A DNA stretch of 64,000 bases from an uncultured Rhodocyclaceae bacterium (GTDB lineage: Bacteria; Pseudomonadota; Gammaproteobacteria; Burkholderiales; Rhodocyclaceae): positions 372,001 through 436,000 of the forward strand of contig CAJQTY010000001.1 in the NCBI GenBank assembly GCA_907163075.1, in the 5' to 3' direction. This document shows positions 8,291 to 17,207 of the stretch, one piece after another. The notes below the pieces were generated by a model, which was given only the letters and a program-made list of their open reading frames with translations, made no database searches and was not told where the DNA came from. Every line of letters begins with the position of its first letter. Position 1 is the stretch's first letter. The position numbers and the translations under genes were made by a program.

Positions 8291-8726
8291 GTTTTTTTAA
8301 GAGCCGGCGAACCGTTTCATGGCTGAACGATTCAACATAGCCCAACTGCACCACCTTGTCGGCCAGGAGCCGCAATGTCCAATGATCGTGCCCTTCCGGC
8401 GCCGGCGTACAAGCCACGGCGATCACATGGGCGCACTGTTTGTCGGTCAGCTTCGCCGCCGCGCCCGGCCGGGGACGGTCATGCAAGGCCGCTTCAACCC
8501 CTTCCTCGACGCAGCGTTGCCGGGTATTGCCGACCATGGTGGCAGAAATTGCCAGGGCGTCCATGATCTCCGCATCCTTGCAGCCGGCCGCCGCCTTCAA
8601 CAGAATCCGCGCTCGCGTCTGCTTGCGCGCCGCGCTCTTCCCATTGTGCAGCAAGGCTTCCAGCAGTTCCACTTCATCTTCCGTCAGCGTGACTCGATAC
8701 TTGATGGCCGGCATGTCGCTCTCCAA
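8208..8726 (-). CDS. IS630 transposase, N-terminal (helix-turn-helix) part
   Basis: The 172-residue frame encodes paired helix-turn-helix motifs (LLHNGKSAARKQTRARILLK and GCKDAEIMDALAISATMVGN) followed by the linker region DRPRPGAAAKLTDKQ typical of IS630 transposases. The family signal ends at LLKKHLE over an A7 run, after which the frame reads unrelated residues to its stop at 8208. The homology continues in the overlapping +1 frame. A better start may be ATG 8711 (MPAIKYRVTL). Confidence 0.8.
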   Translation of the reverse strand: MESDMPAIKYRVTLTEDEVELLEALLHNGKSAARKQTRARILLKAAAGCKDAEIMDALAISATMVGNTRQRCVEEGVEAALHDRPRPGAAAKLTDKQCAHVIAVACTPAPEGHDHWTLRLLADKVVQLGYVESFSHETVRRLLKKHLETLASAGMVYPRGRRGLCRADGRRS

Positions 8727-8793
8727 AGGGGATTACAGCCCTCTCCACGCATTTCTCATACCATCTATCATTTCAATTCTCAGTGACTGACTA

Positions 8794-9777
8794 CTAGGTC
8801 ACGGCCAGCCCAAACCCTTCAACGGCAACAATGGCCTTGGCCTGATTGAAGTCGTCGGCATAGCCACTAGCATAAAGGCAGCAGGCCAACTGATTGGCGA
8901 TCGGCGGCGGCAGGGCGGATTCTCCCGCCAGGACGCGCCGCATCCAGTCCGCCGTGGTTTTTGCGTCAAAGGCTTCGGGCAGGTTCGGCAGCGTTTTCAG
9001 GCTGTCATGCTCCGCCTCGAAAAGTATGTCGCAGGCGCCGACATGCAGGTGTTCGATACGCGGCCGCCGCTTGGGGTTGGCAAAAGGCTCGCCCTCCGTA
9101 CCGCGCAACAGCAGCGCGTGGGTACCGAGGGCACCGAGCACCTCACGCATCGTATCAAGGTAGTCAGGATGCGTTGCTGCGGCGAGCAGCAGGCCTTCGC
9201 CAGTAAAAGGATCGAGCATCTTGACCAGGCTATGCGCGCTGTTACGCAAGCCGAGGCGGTTGCGCAGGGCGAGTTGATTGTTCAGGCCGGGACAAATAAC
9301 GGAGAGCGGAACGTAGATCAGACCATTTTCATTCAGCATCTGCTGGGCCTGCAGTTGGCTGGTGCTGGGCAGCAGGCCGAACTCGCGCAGGATCTGTGCG
9401 CTGGTCACCCGGCCATAGCCTTCGATCAGGCCATGCAGCACAACCGGGATGGCGAAACGCCTCAACAAAAGAGCCAGCAATGGCACGAGATTTGCGCCCT
9501 TGCGCGCACCGTTGTAGGTCGGGATAACCACCGGACGGAGGCGTCCTGGCGGGCGGCGCAGGGCGTACATGCGTTCATTGGCGGCGGCCAGGAAACCGAT
9601 CATCTCGTCGGCGGTTTCGCCCTTGAGGCGCAAGGCAATGGCGATGGCGCCCAGTTCCAGTTCCGGCACGCCGCCGTCGAGCATGGCACCGTAAAGTTGC
9701 TGCGCTTCTTGAAGAGACATGTCGCGAGCGCCTTCACTGCCGCGGCCAAGCTCCCGGATGAAATGGGCGAAATTCAT
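8794..9777 (-). CDS. ybiB: YbiB, DNA-binding TrpD2-family protein
   Basis: The 327-residue protein aligns with E. coli YbiB (320 residues), an anthranilate-phosphoribosyltransferase-fold protein without TrpD activity that binds nucleic acids. Visible features are FIRELGRGSEGARDMS at the start, VVIPTYNGARKGANLVPLLA, the GLRNSAHSLVKMLDPF segment and HALLLRGTEGEPFANP. ATG 9777 is chosen over an in-frame codon at 9807, as it has a CGGAG ribosome site and matches the family start; it lies 19 bases after nasA, so the two form an operon. The stop codon TAG is made from the last base of the inserted IS630 plus its TA duplication, so the native stop was displaced at or very near the normal C-terminus. 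Confidence 0.85.
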   Translation of the reverse strand: MNFAHFIRELGRGSEGARDMSLQEAQQLYGAMLDGGVPELELGAIAIALRLKGETADEMIGFLAAANERMYALRRPPGRLRPVVIPTYNGARKGANLVPLLALLLRRFAIPVVLHGLIEGYGRVTSAQILREFGLLPSTSQLQAQQMLNENGLIYVPLSVICPGLNNQLALRNRLGLRNSAHSLVKMLDPFTGEGLLLAAATHPDYLDTMREVLGALGTHALLLRGTEGEPFANPKRRPRIEHLHVGACDILFEAEHDSLKTLPNLPEAFDAKTTADWMRRVLAGESALPPPIANQLACCLYASGYADDFNQAKAIVAVEGFGLAVT

Positions 9778-9796
9778 GTCGTCTCCGGTCAAGTTG

Positions 9797-12511
9797 TCAC
9801 GCAGCAAGCACGGCCGCCGCCATTTGTTTTAACTCGGGCACGCAAGAACCGCAGAAAGTTCCACATTTCAGCTTTTCCTGAATGGCTGCAAGACTCGCCC
9901 CCTGATTGAGCTCAAGCTGAAGCTGCGCCTCGGCGATATCGGCACATTTGCACACAATGCGGCTTTGTGCGATCAGCCGGCTGGGTGGGTTGCCAATCGG
10001 TGCTACGGCCCAGCGAATCAGTGTCGCATCAAGCGCATTCTCCGCCATGACATCCTTGAGCCATGACTGGGCGAGTGTTTCGCCGGCCAGACGCACTCCG
10101 ATCAATCGTCCCTCGGGCGCCAGAGCCCGTTTGCTGATCTGACGCCGGTGATCGGCATAAACTATCGCCGATTCCTCGTCATCGAGACCGAACAGTACAT
10201 CGATCCCGCGCAGACGATCCTCGGTGATGGCTTGGCGCATGGCCGCCCGAAAAATCACCAGGCCATCAGTCCGCCCATAGAGGCCAACGCTTGCGTAATC
10301 GAATCCGTGCAGCAGAGAACGCGCCGCTTCAAGAAGGGCCAGCGAACCGAATCGGCCCTCGCCCGCCTTGCGCAGAATGACCAGTTGCCACGGCAGATCG
10401 GCTTTGTTGATAGCCACCGCGGCGTGCTTGAGTTCGGGTTGCTGCGAAAATGGATCGGTGGCTGAAATGGTCAGCGCGTTGACCCCGGCGCTGCTCATGA
10501 ACTGGCTCCCCCAGTGCATCGGCATCCAGGCCCGACCACGCAGCAGGCCCGCGTCCTCCTTGACGCGAACGATGATGCTGCCGCGCGGATTGCTGACGCG
10601 CACCAGGTCCTCCGTTTCAAGTCCACGTCGGCGCATATCGCCAGGATGCATCGAAATCTCCGGCGCTTCGTCGAGGTTGAACAACCGGGCAACGGTTCCG
10701 GTGCGGCTCATGCCGTGCCACTGGTCGCGCAGACGCCCCGAGATAAGGCTGAACGGGTAGGCGTCGCTGGCTTCCTCGGCTGTCGGTTTATGCTCGACAT
10801 TGACGAAGCGGGCACGGCCGCTGGCCGTCGGATAGATACCATCGGCGTACAGGCGCTGCAACCCGCTCGCCGCACCCTCGGGAAACGGCCATTGCTGCGG
10901 GCCATCGGCATCGAGCCTGGCGTAGCTCAGGCCGGTAATATCAAGATCGCGTCCTCGCGTTGTCTCGCGATGCTCATTGAAAATATCTTCTGTACATGTG
11001 TAGGCAAAGAGCTTCGCCGTCAGCTCATTTTCCAGTTTATGACCCAGGCGGCGGGCGAAGTCCACGACGATTTCCCAATCGTGACGCGCTTCGCCTGGCC
11101 CGCTGACGGCTGGCGTGATATGCGTGATGCGTCGCTCGGAATTGGTAACGGTGCCCTCCTTTTCCCCCCACGAGGTCGCCGGCAGCATGAGGTCGGCGTA
11201 CGCCGCCGTATCGGTATTGGCATAGGCCTCCTGCAAGACGACGAACTCCGCGGCCTGCAATGCGGCGCGCACCTCTCCCTGATCCGGCATCGACTGTGCC
11301 GGATTGGTGCAGGCAATCCAGACCGCCTTGATTTCGCCACGCTTCAAGGCGGAAAAAAGATCGACCGCGGCCCGGCCCGGCTTGTCCGGTACGAAAGGCA
11401 CGCCCCACAATCGTGCCACTTCATCGCGATCCTCGGCCTTGGCCATGTCCCTGTGCGCCGAGAGCAGGTTCGCCAAACCGCCGACTTCACGCCCACCCAT
11501 GGCATTTGGCTGCCCGGTCAGCGAGAACGGACCGGCGCCCGGCTTGCCGATCTGGCCGGTGGCCAGATGCAGATGAATCAGGGCGGCATTGTTGTGCGTG
11601 CCATGCGACGACTGATTCAAGCCCTGACAATAAAGCGAAAGGGCTGCCCCGGAAGCGCCAAACCAGCGCGCAGCCTGCTCGATATCGCCCTCGGCAAGAC
11701 CGCAGATTCGGGCAACGACGGCTGGAGAGTAGTCCGCAACGGTCCTCGCCAGCACATCAAAGCCCTCGGTATGGGCGGCAATATAGCCGCGATCAACGTA
11801 ATTTTCCGCCAGCAGTACGTGCAGCAGTCCGTTAAAGAGCGCGATATCGCTACCCGGCTTGAGCAGCAGGTGCAGATCGGCCATCTCGGCCGTCTCGCTG
11901 CGCCGCGGATCGACGACGATAATCTTGAGCTTGGGGTTGGCGGCTCTGGCGTCTTCAATGCGGCGAAAAACAATCGGATGCGCAACGGCGGGGTTGGCGC
12001 CGGCGATCAGCAGGCAATCCGCCAGACCGATATCCTCGTAACTGCAGGGCGGGGCGTCCATTCCCAGCGTTTGCTTGTAACCGGCGACGGCGGACGACAT
12101 GCACAGCCGCGAGTTGGTATCGACGTTATTGGTGCCGATCAAGCCTTTGGCCAACTTGTTGAAGACATAGTAGTCCTCGGTCAAGAGTTGTCCTGAGATG
12201 TAAAAGGCGACACTGTCCGGCCCGTACCTCCGAATGATGTCAGCGAAACGGCAGGCCGCGTGATCAAGCGCCTGATCCCAGGGCACGGGCTGGCGCAGCG
12301 CAGTGCGCTCAAGGCGGAGTTCAGGGTGATGAAGACGGTAGTCTGGCCGCGCCGTCAGGTGCAGCGTCGCGCCCTTGATACATAGGCGGCCGAAATTTGC
12401 CGGATGCTCCGGGTCGCCGCGAACGCCGACGATTTTGTTGTTTTCGGTCTCGATCAGCAGCCCGCAGCCGACGCCGCAATAACAACAGGTGGATTTGATT
12501 TGCGTCGTCAT
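9797..12511 (-). CDS. nasA: Assimilatory nitrate reductase catalytic subunit (Mo-bis-MGD, with BFD-like domain)
   Basis: The 904-residue cytoplasmic protein reduces nitrate to nitrite for nitrogen assimilation. The N-terminal [4Fe-4S] motif is Cys9-x2-Cys12-x3-Cys16 with Cys44 (GRLCIKG). Molybdopterin-binding domains follow, with SRLCMSSAVAGYKQTLG, GANPAVAHPI and a C-terminal LISGRLRDQWHGMSRTGTV segment. A C-terminal bacterioferritin-associated-ferredoxin-like domain carries CKC at 854-856 and Cys887-x2-Cys890 (CGSCVPEL) for an extra [2Fe-2S] cluster, as in NasA/NarB. ATG 12511 is chosen over a start at 12568, because an AGGAGTG site precedes it and the extra residues would overlap the promoter. 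No nirBD or nitrate transporter is adjacent. Confidence 0.93.
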   Translation of the reverse strand: MTTQIKSTCCYCGVGCGLLIETENNKIVGVRGDPEHPANFGRLCIKGATLHLTARPDYRLHHPELRLERTALRQPVPWDQALDHAACRFADIIRRYGPDSVAFYISGQLLTEDYYVFNKLAKGLIGTNNVDTNSRLCMSSAVAGYKQTLGMDAPPCSYEDIGLADCLLIAGANPAVAHPIVFRRIEDARAANPKLKIIVVDPRRSETAEMADLHLLLKPGSDIALFNGLLHVLLAENYVDRGYIAAHTEGFDVLARTVADYSPAVVARICGLAEGDIEQAARWFGASGAALSLYCQGLNQSSHGTHNNAALIHLHLATGQIGKPGAGPFSLTGQPNAMGGREVGGLANLLSAHRDMAKAEDRDEVARLWGVPFVPDKPGRAAVDLFSALKRGEIKAVWIACTNPAQSMPDQGEVRAALQAAEFVVLQEAYANTDTAAYADLMLPATSWGEKEGTVTNSERRITHITPAVSGPGEARHDWEIVVDFARRLGHKLENELTAKLFAYTCTEDIFNEHRETTRGRDLDITGLSYARLDADGPQQWPFPEGAASGLQRLYADGIYPTASGRARFVNVEHKPTAEEASDAYPFSLISGRLRDQWHGMSRTGTVARLFNLDEAPEISMHPGDMRRRGLETEDLVRVSNPRGSIIVRVKEDAGLLRGRAWMPMHWGSQFMSSAGVNALTISATDPFSQQPELKHAAVAINKADLPWQLVILRKAGEGRFGSLALLEAARSLLHGFDYASVGLYGRTDGLVIFRAAMRQAITEDRLRGIDVLFGLDDEESAIVYADHRRQISKRALAPEGRLIGVRLAGETLAQSWLKDVMAENALDATLIRWAVAPIGNPPSRLIAQSRIVCKCADIAEAQLQLELNQGASLAAIQEKLKCGTFCGSCVPELKQMAAAVLAA

Positions 12512-12534
12512 GGCTTTCACTCCTGAGCTGTAAT

Positions 12535-12551
12535 AAGCAACCGCTGTGCCA
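12535..12551 (-). promoter_or_regulatory. Sigma-54 (RpoN) promoter of nasA
   Basis: Minus-strand TGGCACAGCGGTTGCTT matches the -24/-12 consensus TGGCACG-N4-TTGCW at all positions but one, with exact GG-to-GC spacing. The implied start site lies just before the AGGAG ribosome site of nasA, giving a leader of about 16-20 bases. It implies NtrC-type nitrogen control. Confidence 0.82.
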
Positions 12552-12654
12552 TGCATGCCAATCAACAAGTTATCTTATATCCGCCATCAACAGAGCGAAT
12601 CGGCGCTTCATGATGGTGCCACGCCGGCCGTTAGTGCCTCAAGACCGGGCAGGT

Positions 12655-13092
12655 CTATTTGATGCGCTGCAACTTGGGGCGTCCGGCTGGCGGCGCGGGA
12701 GGTGGTTCCGGCTCGCTGCCCGACTCGGTGGGGGTCTTCAGGTCCTCGGTCATGCCATCGCGGCTTTCGCCATCCGGTTCAAACGCCATGCCGGCGCCGT
12801 TCTCCTTGGCATAGATGGCCGCTACATTGCCGATGGGCACGGAAATATCGCGCGCCACGCCGCTGAAACGCGCCTGGAAGGTAATTCCGTCATTGGCGAT
12901 GTTCAGATGGCCCGTGGCCTCATAGCCAACGTTCAGGACGATCTGCCCGTCCCGTACGAACTCTCGCGGCACATGCACGCGCTTATCGACAATAACGGCA
13001 ATGTAAGGGGTGAACCCGTTGTCGCAGCACCATTCGTGGATGGCGCGAATCAGATAGGGTTTGGTTGAAGGCAGTTCCAACGGCGCTCCCAA
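12655..13092 (-). CDS. sspB: ClpXP protease specificity-enhancing factor SspB
   Basis: The 145-residue protein has the SspB adaptor fold (about 1-110: STKPYLIRAIHEWCCDNGFT, VHVPREFVRDGQIVLNV, and an ARFSGVARDISVPIGNVAAI Sm-like core). A flexible Pro/Glu-rich linker leads to the basic C-terminal tail GRPKLQRIK, the family's ClpX-docking module. It tethers ssrA-tagged proteins to ClpXP. It lies 60 bases downstream of sspA in the usual sspA-sspB order, so co-transcription is likely. Confidence 0.93.
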   Translation of the reverse strand: MGAPLELPSTKPYLIRAIHEWCCDNGFTPYIAVIVDKRVHVPREFVRDGQIVLNVGYEATGHLNIANDGITFQARFSGVARDISVPIGNVAAIYAKENGAGMAFEPDGESRDGMTEDLKTPTESGSEPEPPPAPPAGRPKLQRIK

Positions 13093-13152
13093 ACGATCAA
13101 TATCTTAAAAGACATCCAGCTGAGCGCAGGACGTTTCAGCCGGAGCCGATTA

Positions 13153-13749
13153 CTACTTGCGCATGGCCTTTTCAGACGGCGTCAGCGCATCGATGAATCC
13201 CTGACGACTGAAAATACGCTCGGCGTACTTCATTAACGGCGCCGCCGACTTCGGAAGTTCGATCGCGTAGTGATCAAGACGCCAGAGGAGAGGCGCAATA
13301 GCCACGTCAAGCATGGAAAAGTCGTCGCCCAGCATATGCTTTTGCTTGACGAACACCGGCGACATCTCGGTCAGGCGATCACGGATTGTCTGGCGTGCCT
13401 TGTCGGCGGTCTTGAGATTTTTTTCTAGCGCCTCGATGTAGGAAAAGACTTCGCGTTCCATGGTAATCAAGAGTTGCCGCGCACGCGCACGCATGATCGG
13501 GTCAGCCGGCATCAGCTGTGGATGCGGAAAACGCTCGTCAATGTACTCGTTGATAATGTTTGGTTCATACAGGATGAGATCGCGCTCGACAAGCACCGGC
13601 ACGCGACCATAGGGGTTGATCATGGCAATATCTTCCGCCTTGGCGAAGAGATCGACATCGATTACCTGGAAATCCATGCCCTTCTCATACAAGACGATCC
13701 GGCAACGCTGGCTGAACGGGCATGTCGTGCCCGAATATAGATTCATCAT
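13153..13749 (-). CDS. sspA: Stringent starvation protein A (GST fold)
   Basis: The 198-residue protein has an N-terminal thioredoxin/GST domain (MNLYSGTTCPFSQRCRIVLY, with INPYGRVPVLVERDLILYE) and a helical C-terminal domain ending SEKAMRK. SspA binds RNA polymerase and remodels transcription under starvation. The start is taken at the ATGATG at 13749 (the second ATG, 13746, is equally possible), since the 10 preceding in-frame codons have no family match. It follows the bc1 genes by 107 bases, an arrangement conserved in betaproteobacteria. Confidence 0.92.
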   Translation of the reverse strand: MMNLYSGTTCPFSQRCRIVLYEKGMDFQVIDVDLFAKAEDIAMINPYGRVPVLVERDLILYEPNIINEYIDERFPHPQLMPADPIMRARARQLLITMEREVFSYIEALEKNLKTADKARQTIRDRLTEMSPVFVKQKHMLGDDFSMLDVAIAPLLWRLDHYAIELPKSAAPLMKYAERIFSRQGFIDALTPSEKAMRK

Positions 13750-13856
13750 GATCAATACCCCAGTAAAACAAACCGGCATCGTGACGACGATGAGCGTTGT
13801 TGGTCGCTTTCGCCGGCGATGCCGTGGCCTGAAAACAGGCGGTTGCTATAACGTAT

Positions 13857-14591
13857 TCAATTCTTCGGAACGTCTTTCCAGTATTCTTTTTTCAGCGCAT
13901 AAGACACACCGAAAAGTACAATCAGAAAAAGCAGGACCCCATAGCCGACCTGCTTGCGGAAACCTGCGCCCGGCTCGGCGGCCCAAACCAGAAAACCGAC
14001 CAGGTCGCCGATCTGCTTGTCGTACTCCGCCGGCGAGATCTGCCCGGGAACGGCAAGTTCCAGCTTGTGCGATTCGTGATTCAGCACCTGCTGTCCCTGC
14101 AGTTCCCACAGGATGTGCGGCATGCCTACATTGGCAAACAAGGTGTTGTTCCAGCCTGTCGGACGCTGCTCATCGCGATAGAACGAGCGCAGATAGGTAT
14201 AAAGCCAGTCGGCGCCGCTACCGGCTTCCGATGCCCGCGCCCGCGCGACCAGCGTCAGATCCGGCGGCATCACGCCGAACCACTGCTTCTGCTCGGCCGG
14301 ACGCGCTGCGACACGCATCGGTTCACCGATCTTCTCGGCGGTGAACATCAGGTTGTCACGGATCTGCTGTTCGGTCAGACCAAGTTGGGTCAAACGGTTG
14401 TACCGCACAAAACTTAGGCCATGACAGTTCAGGCAGTAGTTAACAAACACCTTGGCGCCATTTTGCAGCGCCGCTTGATCGCCCTGGACGTCAGGCGCCT
14501 TGTCGAGGTGTAGCGCAGCACCAGCAGCGAATACCGTGACCGGTACAACGAGGAGCGCCAACAGGAATTTCTTCATGATGTTCGCTTTCAT
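13857..14591 (-). CDS. petC: Ubiquinol-cytochrome c reductase, cytochrome c1
   Basis: The 244-residue cytochrome c1 has an N-terminal signal sequence, a haem c motif Cys53-LN-Cys56-His57 (NYCLNCHGLSFVRYNR), a GMPHILWELQG segment of the haem-ligand region, and a single C-terminal membrane anchor (GVLLFLIVLFGVSYALKKEYW). It accepts electrons from the Rieske protein on the periplasmic face and passes them to soluble cytochrome c. The start at 14591 overlaps the cytochrome b stop by four bases (ATGA), indicating coupling. A start at 14624 would extend into the upstream gene with unrelated residues. Confidence 0.94.
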   Translation of the reverse strand: MKANIMKKFLLALLVVPVTVFAAGAALHLDKAPDVQGDQAALQNGAKVFVNYCLNCHGLSFVRYNRLTQLGLTEQQIRDNLMFTAEKIGEPMRVAARPAEQKQWFGVMPPDLTLVARARASEAGSGADWLYTYLRSFYRDEQRPTGWNNTLFANVGMPHILWELQGQQVLNHESHKLELAVPGQISPAEYDKQIGDLVGFLVWAAEPGAGFRKQVGYGVLLFLIVLFGVSYALKKEYWKDVPKN

Positions 14592-15892
14592 TTGAAGATT
14601 ACCCTTTCCGGTTCGGGTTTGCATTTATCAATCTTCGAGTACCAGGGCATCAGGAGGAAGAAGCCGAAGTAAATGACACTACAAATCTGCGAAATGACTT
14701 CACCCATCGGAGACGGCGGTTGCGTTCCAAGATAACCGAGCGTCAGGAAGGCAATGACGAATACCGTCAGAAAACTCTTGTAGATCGGGCCGCGATACCG
14801 GATCGACTTGGCCGGGCTCCTGTCAAGCCACGGGAGGAAGGCAATAATCACCACCGAGGCTCCCATTGCAACCACCCCCCAGAATTTCGCATCGAGACCG
14901 AACAACGGCCAGACCATCGAACGCAGGATCGAGTAGGACGGCGTGAAATACCACACCGGCGCGATGTGCGGCGGAGTTTTCAGCGGATCGGCGGGGAAGA
15001 AATTGTTGTACTCGAGGAAGTAACCACCGCCTTCGGGAGCAAAAAAGACGATGATCGAGAATACCATCAGAAAAACAACCACGCCGACGATGTCCTTTAC
15101 CGTGTAATACGGATGGAACGGGATTCCGTCGAGCGGGATACCCTTTGCGTCCACTTTTTTCTTGATCTCGATTCCGTCCGGATTGTTCGACCCGACTTCG
15201 TGCAAGGCCAGGATGTGGGCGGCAACCAGTCCGAGCAGGACAAGCGGCACAGCGATGACGTGGAACGAGAAGAAGCGGTTCAGGGTCGCGTCGCCAATCA
15301 CGAAGTCACCGCGAATCCAGATCGAGAGCGGCTCACCGATCAGCGGGATGGCCGAGAACAGGTTCACGATCACCTGTGCTCCCCAGTACGACATCTGCCC
15401 CCACGGCAAGAGGTAGCCCATGAACGCTTCGGCCATCAGGCACAGGAAGATCATGGCGCCGAACACCCAGATCAGTTCGCGCGGCTTGCGGTAGGAACCA
15501 TAGAGCATGCCGCGGAACATGTGCAGATAGACGACGACGAAGAAGGCCGAAGCACCAGTCGAGTGCATGTAGCGAATCAGCCATCCCCACTGCACGTCGC
15601 GCATGATGTATTCGACACTGGCAAAGGCGACCGGGACACCGCTGGCATTTAGCGACGCATCGGGCTTGTAGAACATCACCAGGAAGATGCCGGTAACGAT
15701 CTGAATCACCAGTACCACCATCGCCAGAGAACCGAAGAAATACCAGAAGTTGAAGTTCTTTGGGGCGTAATACTCCGACAGGTGGCCGCGCCACATGGAT
15801 GTAGCCGGGAACCGTGCGTCAAACCATTCGAGCAGGTTGCCCTGCAACGAACCGTCGGACTTGTGTTTTTCGTAGTTGGTATTAGAAGCCAT
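14588..15892 (-). CDS. petB: Ubiquinol-cytochrome c reductase, cytochrome b
   Basis: The 434-residue polytopic protein binds two b-type haems and forms the quinone sites of complex III. Visible signatures are GHLSEYYAPKNFNFWYFFGS at the start, VQWGWLIRYMHSTGASAFF and LHMFRGMLYGSYRKPREL (haem ligands), GYLLPWGQMSYWGAQVI, FSFHVIAVPLVLLGLVAAH, and the Qo-site loop PVWYFTPSYSILR. The classical PEWY glutamate is replaced by valine, as seen in some proteobacteria. Both the b6-like N-terminal and the subunit-IV-like C-terminal halves are present in one chain. It lies 3 bases after petA and overlaps petC. Confidence 0.95.
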   Translation of the reverse strand: MASNTNYEKHKSDGSLQGNLLEWFDARFPATSMWRGHLSEYYAPKNFNFWYFFGSLAMVVLVIQIVTGIFLVMFYKPDASLNASGVPVAFASVEYIMRDVQWGWLIRYMHSTGASAFFVVVYLHMFRGMLYGSYRKPRELIWVFGAMIFLCLMAEAFMGYLLPWGQMSYWGAQVIVNLFSAIPLIGEPLSIWIRGDFVIGDATLNRFFSFHVIAVPLVLLGLVAAHILALHEVGSNNPDGIEIKKKVDAKGIPLDGIPFHPYYTVKDIVGVVVFLMVFSIIVFFAPEGGGYFLEYNNFFPADPLKTPPHIAPVWYFTPSYSILRSMVWPLFGLDAKFWGVVAMGASVVIIAFLPWLDRSPAKSIRYRGPIYKSFLTVFVIAFLTLGYLGTQPPSPMGEVISQICSVIYFGFFLLMPWYSKIDKCKPEPERVIFK

Positions 15893-15895
15893 CGC

Positions 15896-16492
15896 TTATG
15901 CCCCCTTCTTGTCTTCGCCGATAAGAATGCGCGTATCGGTGAGATACGTATGCGGCGGCACTTCAAGGTTTGTCGGGGCCGGCTTGCTCTTGTAAACACG
16001 GCCTGCAAAGTCAAAGGTCGAACCATGACATGGGCACAAGAAGCCTCCGACCCAGTCGCCTGCCATGCCGTCTTCCGAACCCTTCTTGAATTTGGACGAA
16101 GGCGAACAGCCAAGATGCGTGCAGATACCGACGGCGACCAGCATATTCGGCTTGATCGATCGCGTCTGGTTCTTGCAATACGAAGGTTGTTGATTTACTT
16201 CGGAATTCGGATCGGCCACGGCGCTGTCGAGCTTGGGCAAGGTGTCCAGCATTTCCTGGCTCCGGTTGAAGATCCAGACCGGCTTGCCGCGCCATTCGAC
16301 GGTAATCATCTGCCCCGGCCCGATACTGCCGACATCGACCTCAACCGGTGCGCCTGCCGCCTTGGCTCTTTCGGAAGGAAGCATGCTGGAGAGAAAGGGA
16401 ACCAGTGCTGTTACAACACCTGCTCCACCTACGGCCGCAGTAGCGATTATCAAGCGCCGCCTACCGCAACTCATTTTGCCTTCTGTGCTCAT
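15896..16492 (-). CDS. petA: Ubiquinol-cytochrome c reductase, Rieske iron-sulfur subunit
   Basis: The 198-residue Rieske protein carries the [2Fe-2S] ligands in Cys124-T-His126-L-G-Cys129 and Cys153-P-Cys155-His156-G-S. An N-terminal twin-arginine-type signal anchor (CGRRRLIIATAAVGGAG) points to folded export by Tat, with the anchor retained in the membrane. It transfers electrons from ubiquinol at the Qo site to cytochrome c1. It is the first gene of the petABC operon, in the usual order. Confidence 0.95.
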   Translation of the reverse strand: MSTEGKMSCGRRRLIIATAAVGGAGVVTALVPFLSSMLPSERAKAAGAPVEVDVGSIGPGQMITVEWRGKPVWIFNRSQEMLDTLPKLDSAVADPNSEVNQQPSYCKNQTRSIKPNMLVAVGICTHLGCSPSSKFKKGSEDGMAGDWVGGFLCPCHGSTFDFAGRVYKSKPAPTNLEVPPHTYLTDTRILIGEDKKGA

Positions 16493-16604
16493 CGTGCTGA
16501 TCCTCAGAACGAAATAACCGATGTTAGAAACATAAGCCAGAGATTATACGCTACATTTGTACCGGATTGAAAACGACGAAGATGCCAAACACCTATTCCG
16601 AAAC

Positions 16605-17207
16605 CTATTCGGCAAGCGGTCTTCGCTCGCGGAAGGCCTGAGCCAGCGTTCCGGGATCGACATATTCGAGTTCGCCACCGACGGGAACTCCGCGCGCGAT
16701 GCGCGAGACGCGAATTGATCGGTTTTTCAGCATTTCCGTCAAGTAATGCGCGGTAACCTCGCCCTCGTTGGTGAAATTGGTGGCCAGAATAACCTCCTGC
16801 ACCGAACCGTCACTGGCACGTTCCAGCAACCGGTCGAGCTTCAACTCGCTCGGACCGATACCATCCAGCGGCGAGACGCGCCCCATCAGAACGTAATACA
16901 GTCCCGAATAGGCGTGCGTCTGTTCCATCATGTTCATATCGACCGGCGTTTCAACGACACACAGCAAGCTGGCGTCGCGCTTGCCCGACAGGCAACGTTC
17001 GCAGATATCGGTTTCGGTAAACGTGTTGCAGCGCTGGCAGTGCCGGAGCGCGCCAAGCGCCAGTTGCAAGGCCTCGGCCAACTGCCTGGCGCCCGCCCGG
17101 TCGCGTTGCATGAGGTAATAGGCCAAGCGCTGAGCCGACTTTGGGCCGATCCCCGGCAAGCAGCGCAACGCCTCGATCAGGGATTCGAGGCTCGACGGTG
17201 TCGACAT
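16605..17207 (-). CDS. recR: Recombination protein RecR
   Basis: The 200-residue protein contains an HhH motif ([19 protein letters not shown]), a C4 zinc finger (Cys57, Cys60, Cys69, Cys72), a Toprim domain ([17 protein letters not shown]...[16 protein letters not shown]) and a C-terminal Walker-B-like region ([16 protein letters not shown]). RecR acts with RecF and RecO to load RecA at gaps. It overlaps ybaB by one base at the end of the dnaX-ybaB-recR operon. Confidence 0.95.
   Translation of the reverse strand: MSTPSSLESLIEALRCLPGIGPKSAQRLAYYLMQRDRAGARQLAEALQLALGALRHCQRCNTFTETDICERCLSGKRDASLLCVVETPVDMNMMEQTHAYSGLYYVLMGRVSPLDGIGPSELKLDRLLERASDGSVQEVILATNFTNEGEVTAHYLTEMLKNRSIRVSRIARGVPVGGELEYVDPGTLAQAFRERRPLAE

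Larger units (their letters stand above)
7593..8794. mobile_element. IS630-family insertion sequence with TA target duplication
   Basis: The element is 1202 bp, bounded by near-perfect terminal inverted repeats GTAGTCGGTCAC (left) and GTAGTCAGTCAC (right, inverted), and flanked by TA on both sides (7591-7592 and 8795-8796), the classic IS630/Tc1 target duplication. It carries a transposase split in two frames on the minus strand. The right end lies exactly at the stop codon of ybiB. Confidence 0.9.
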
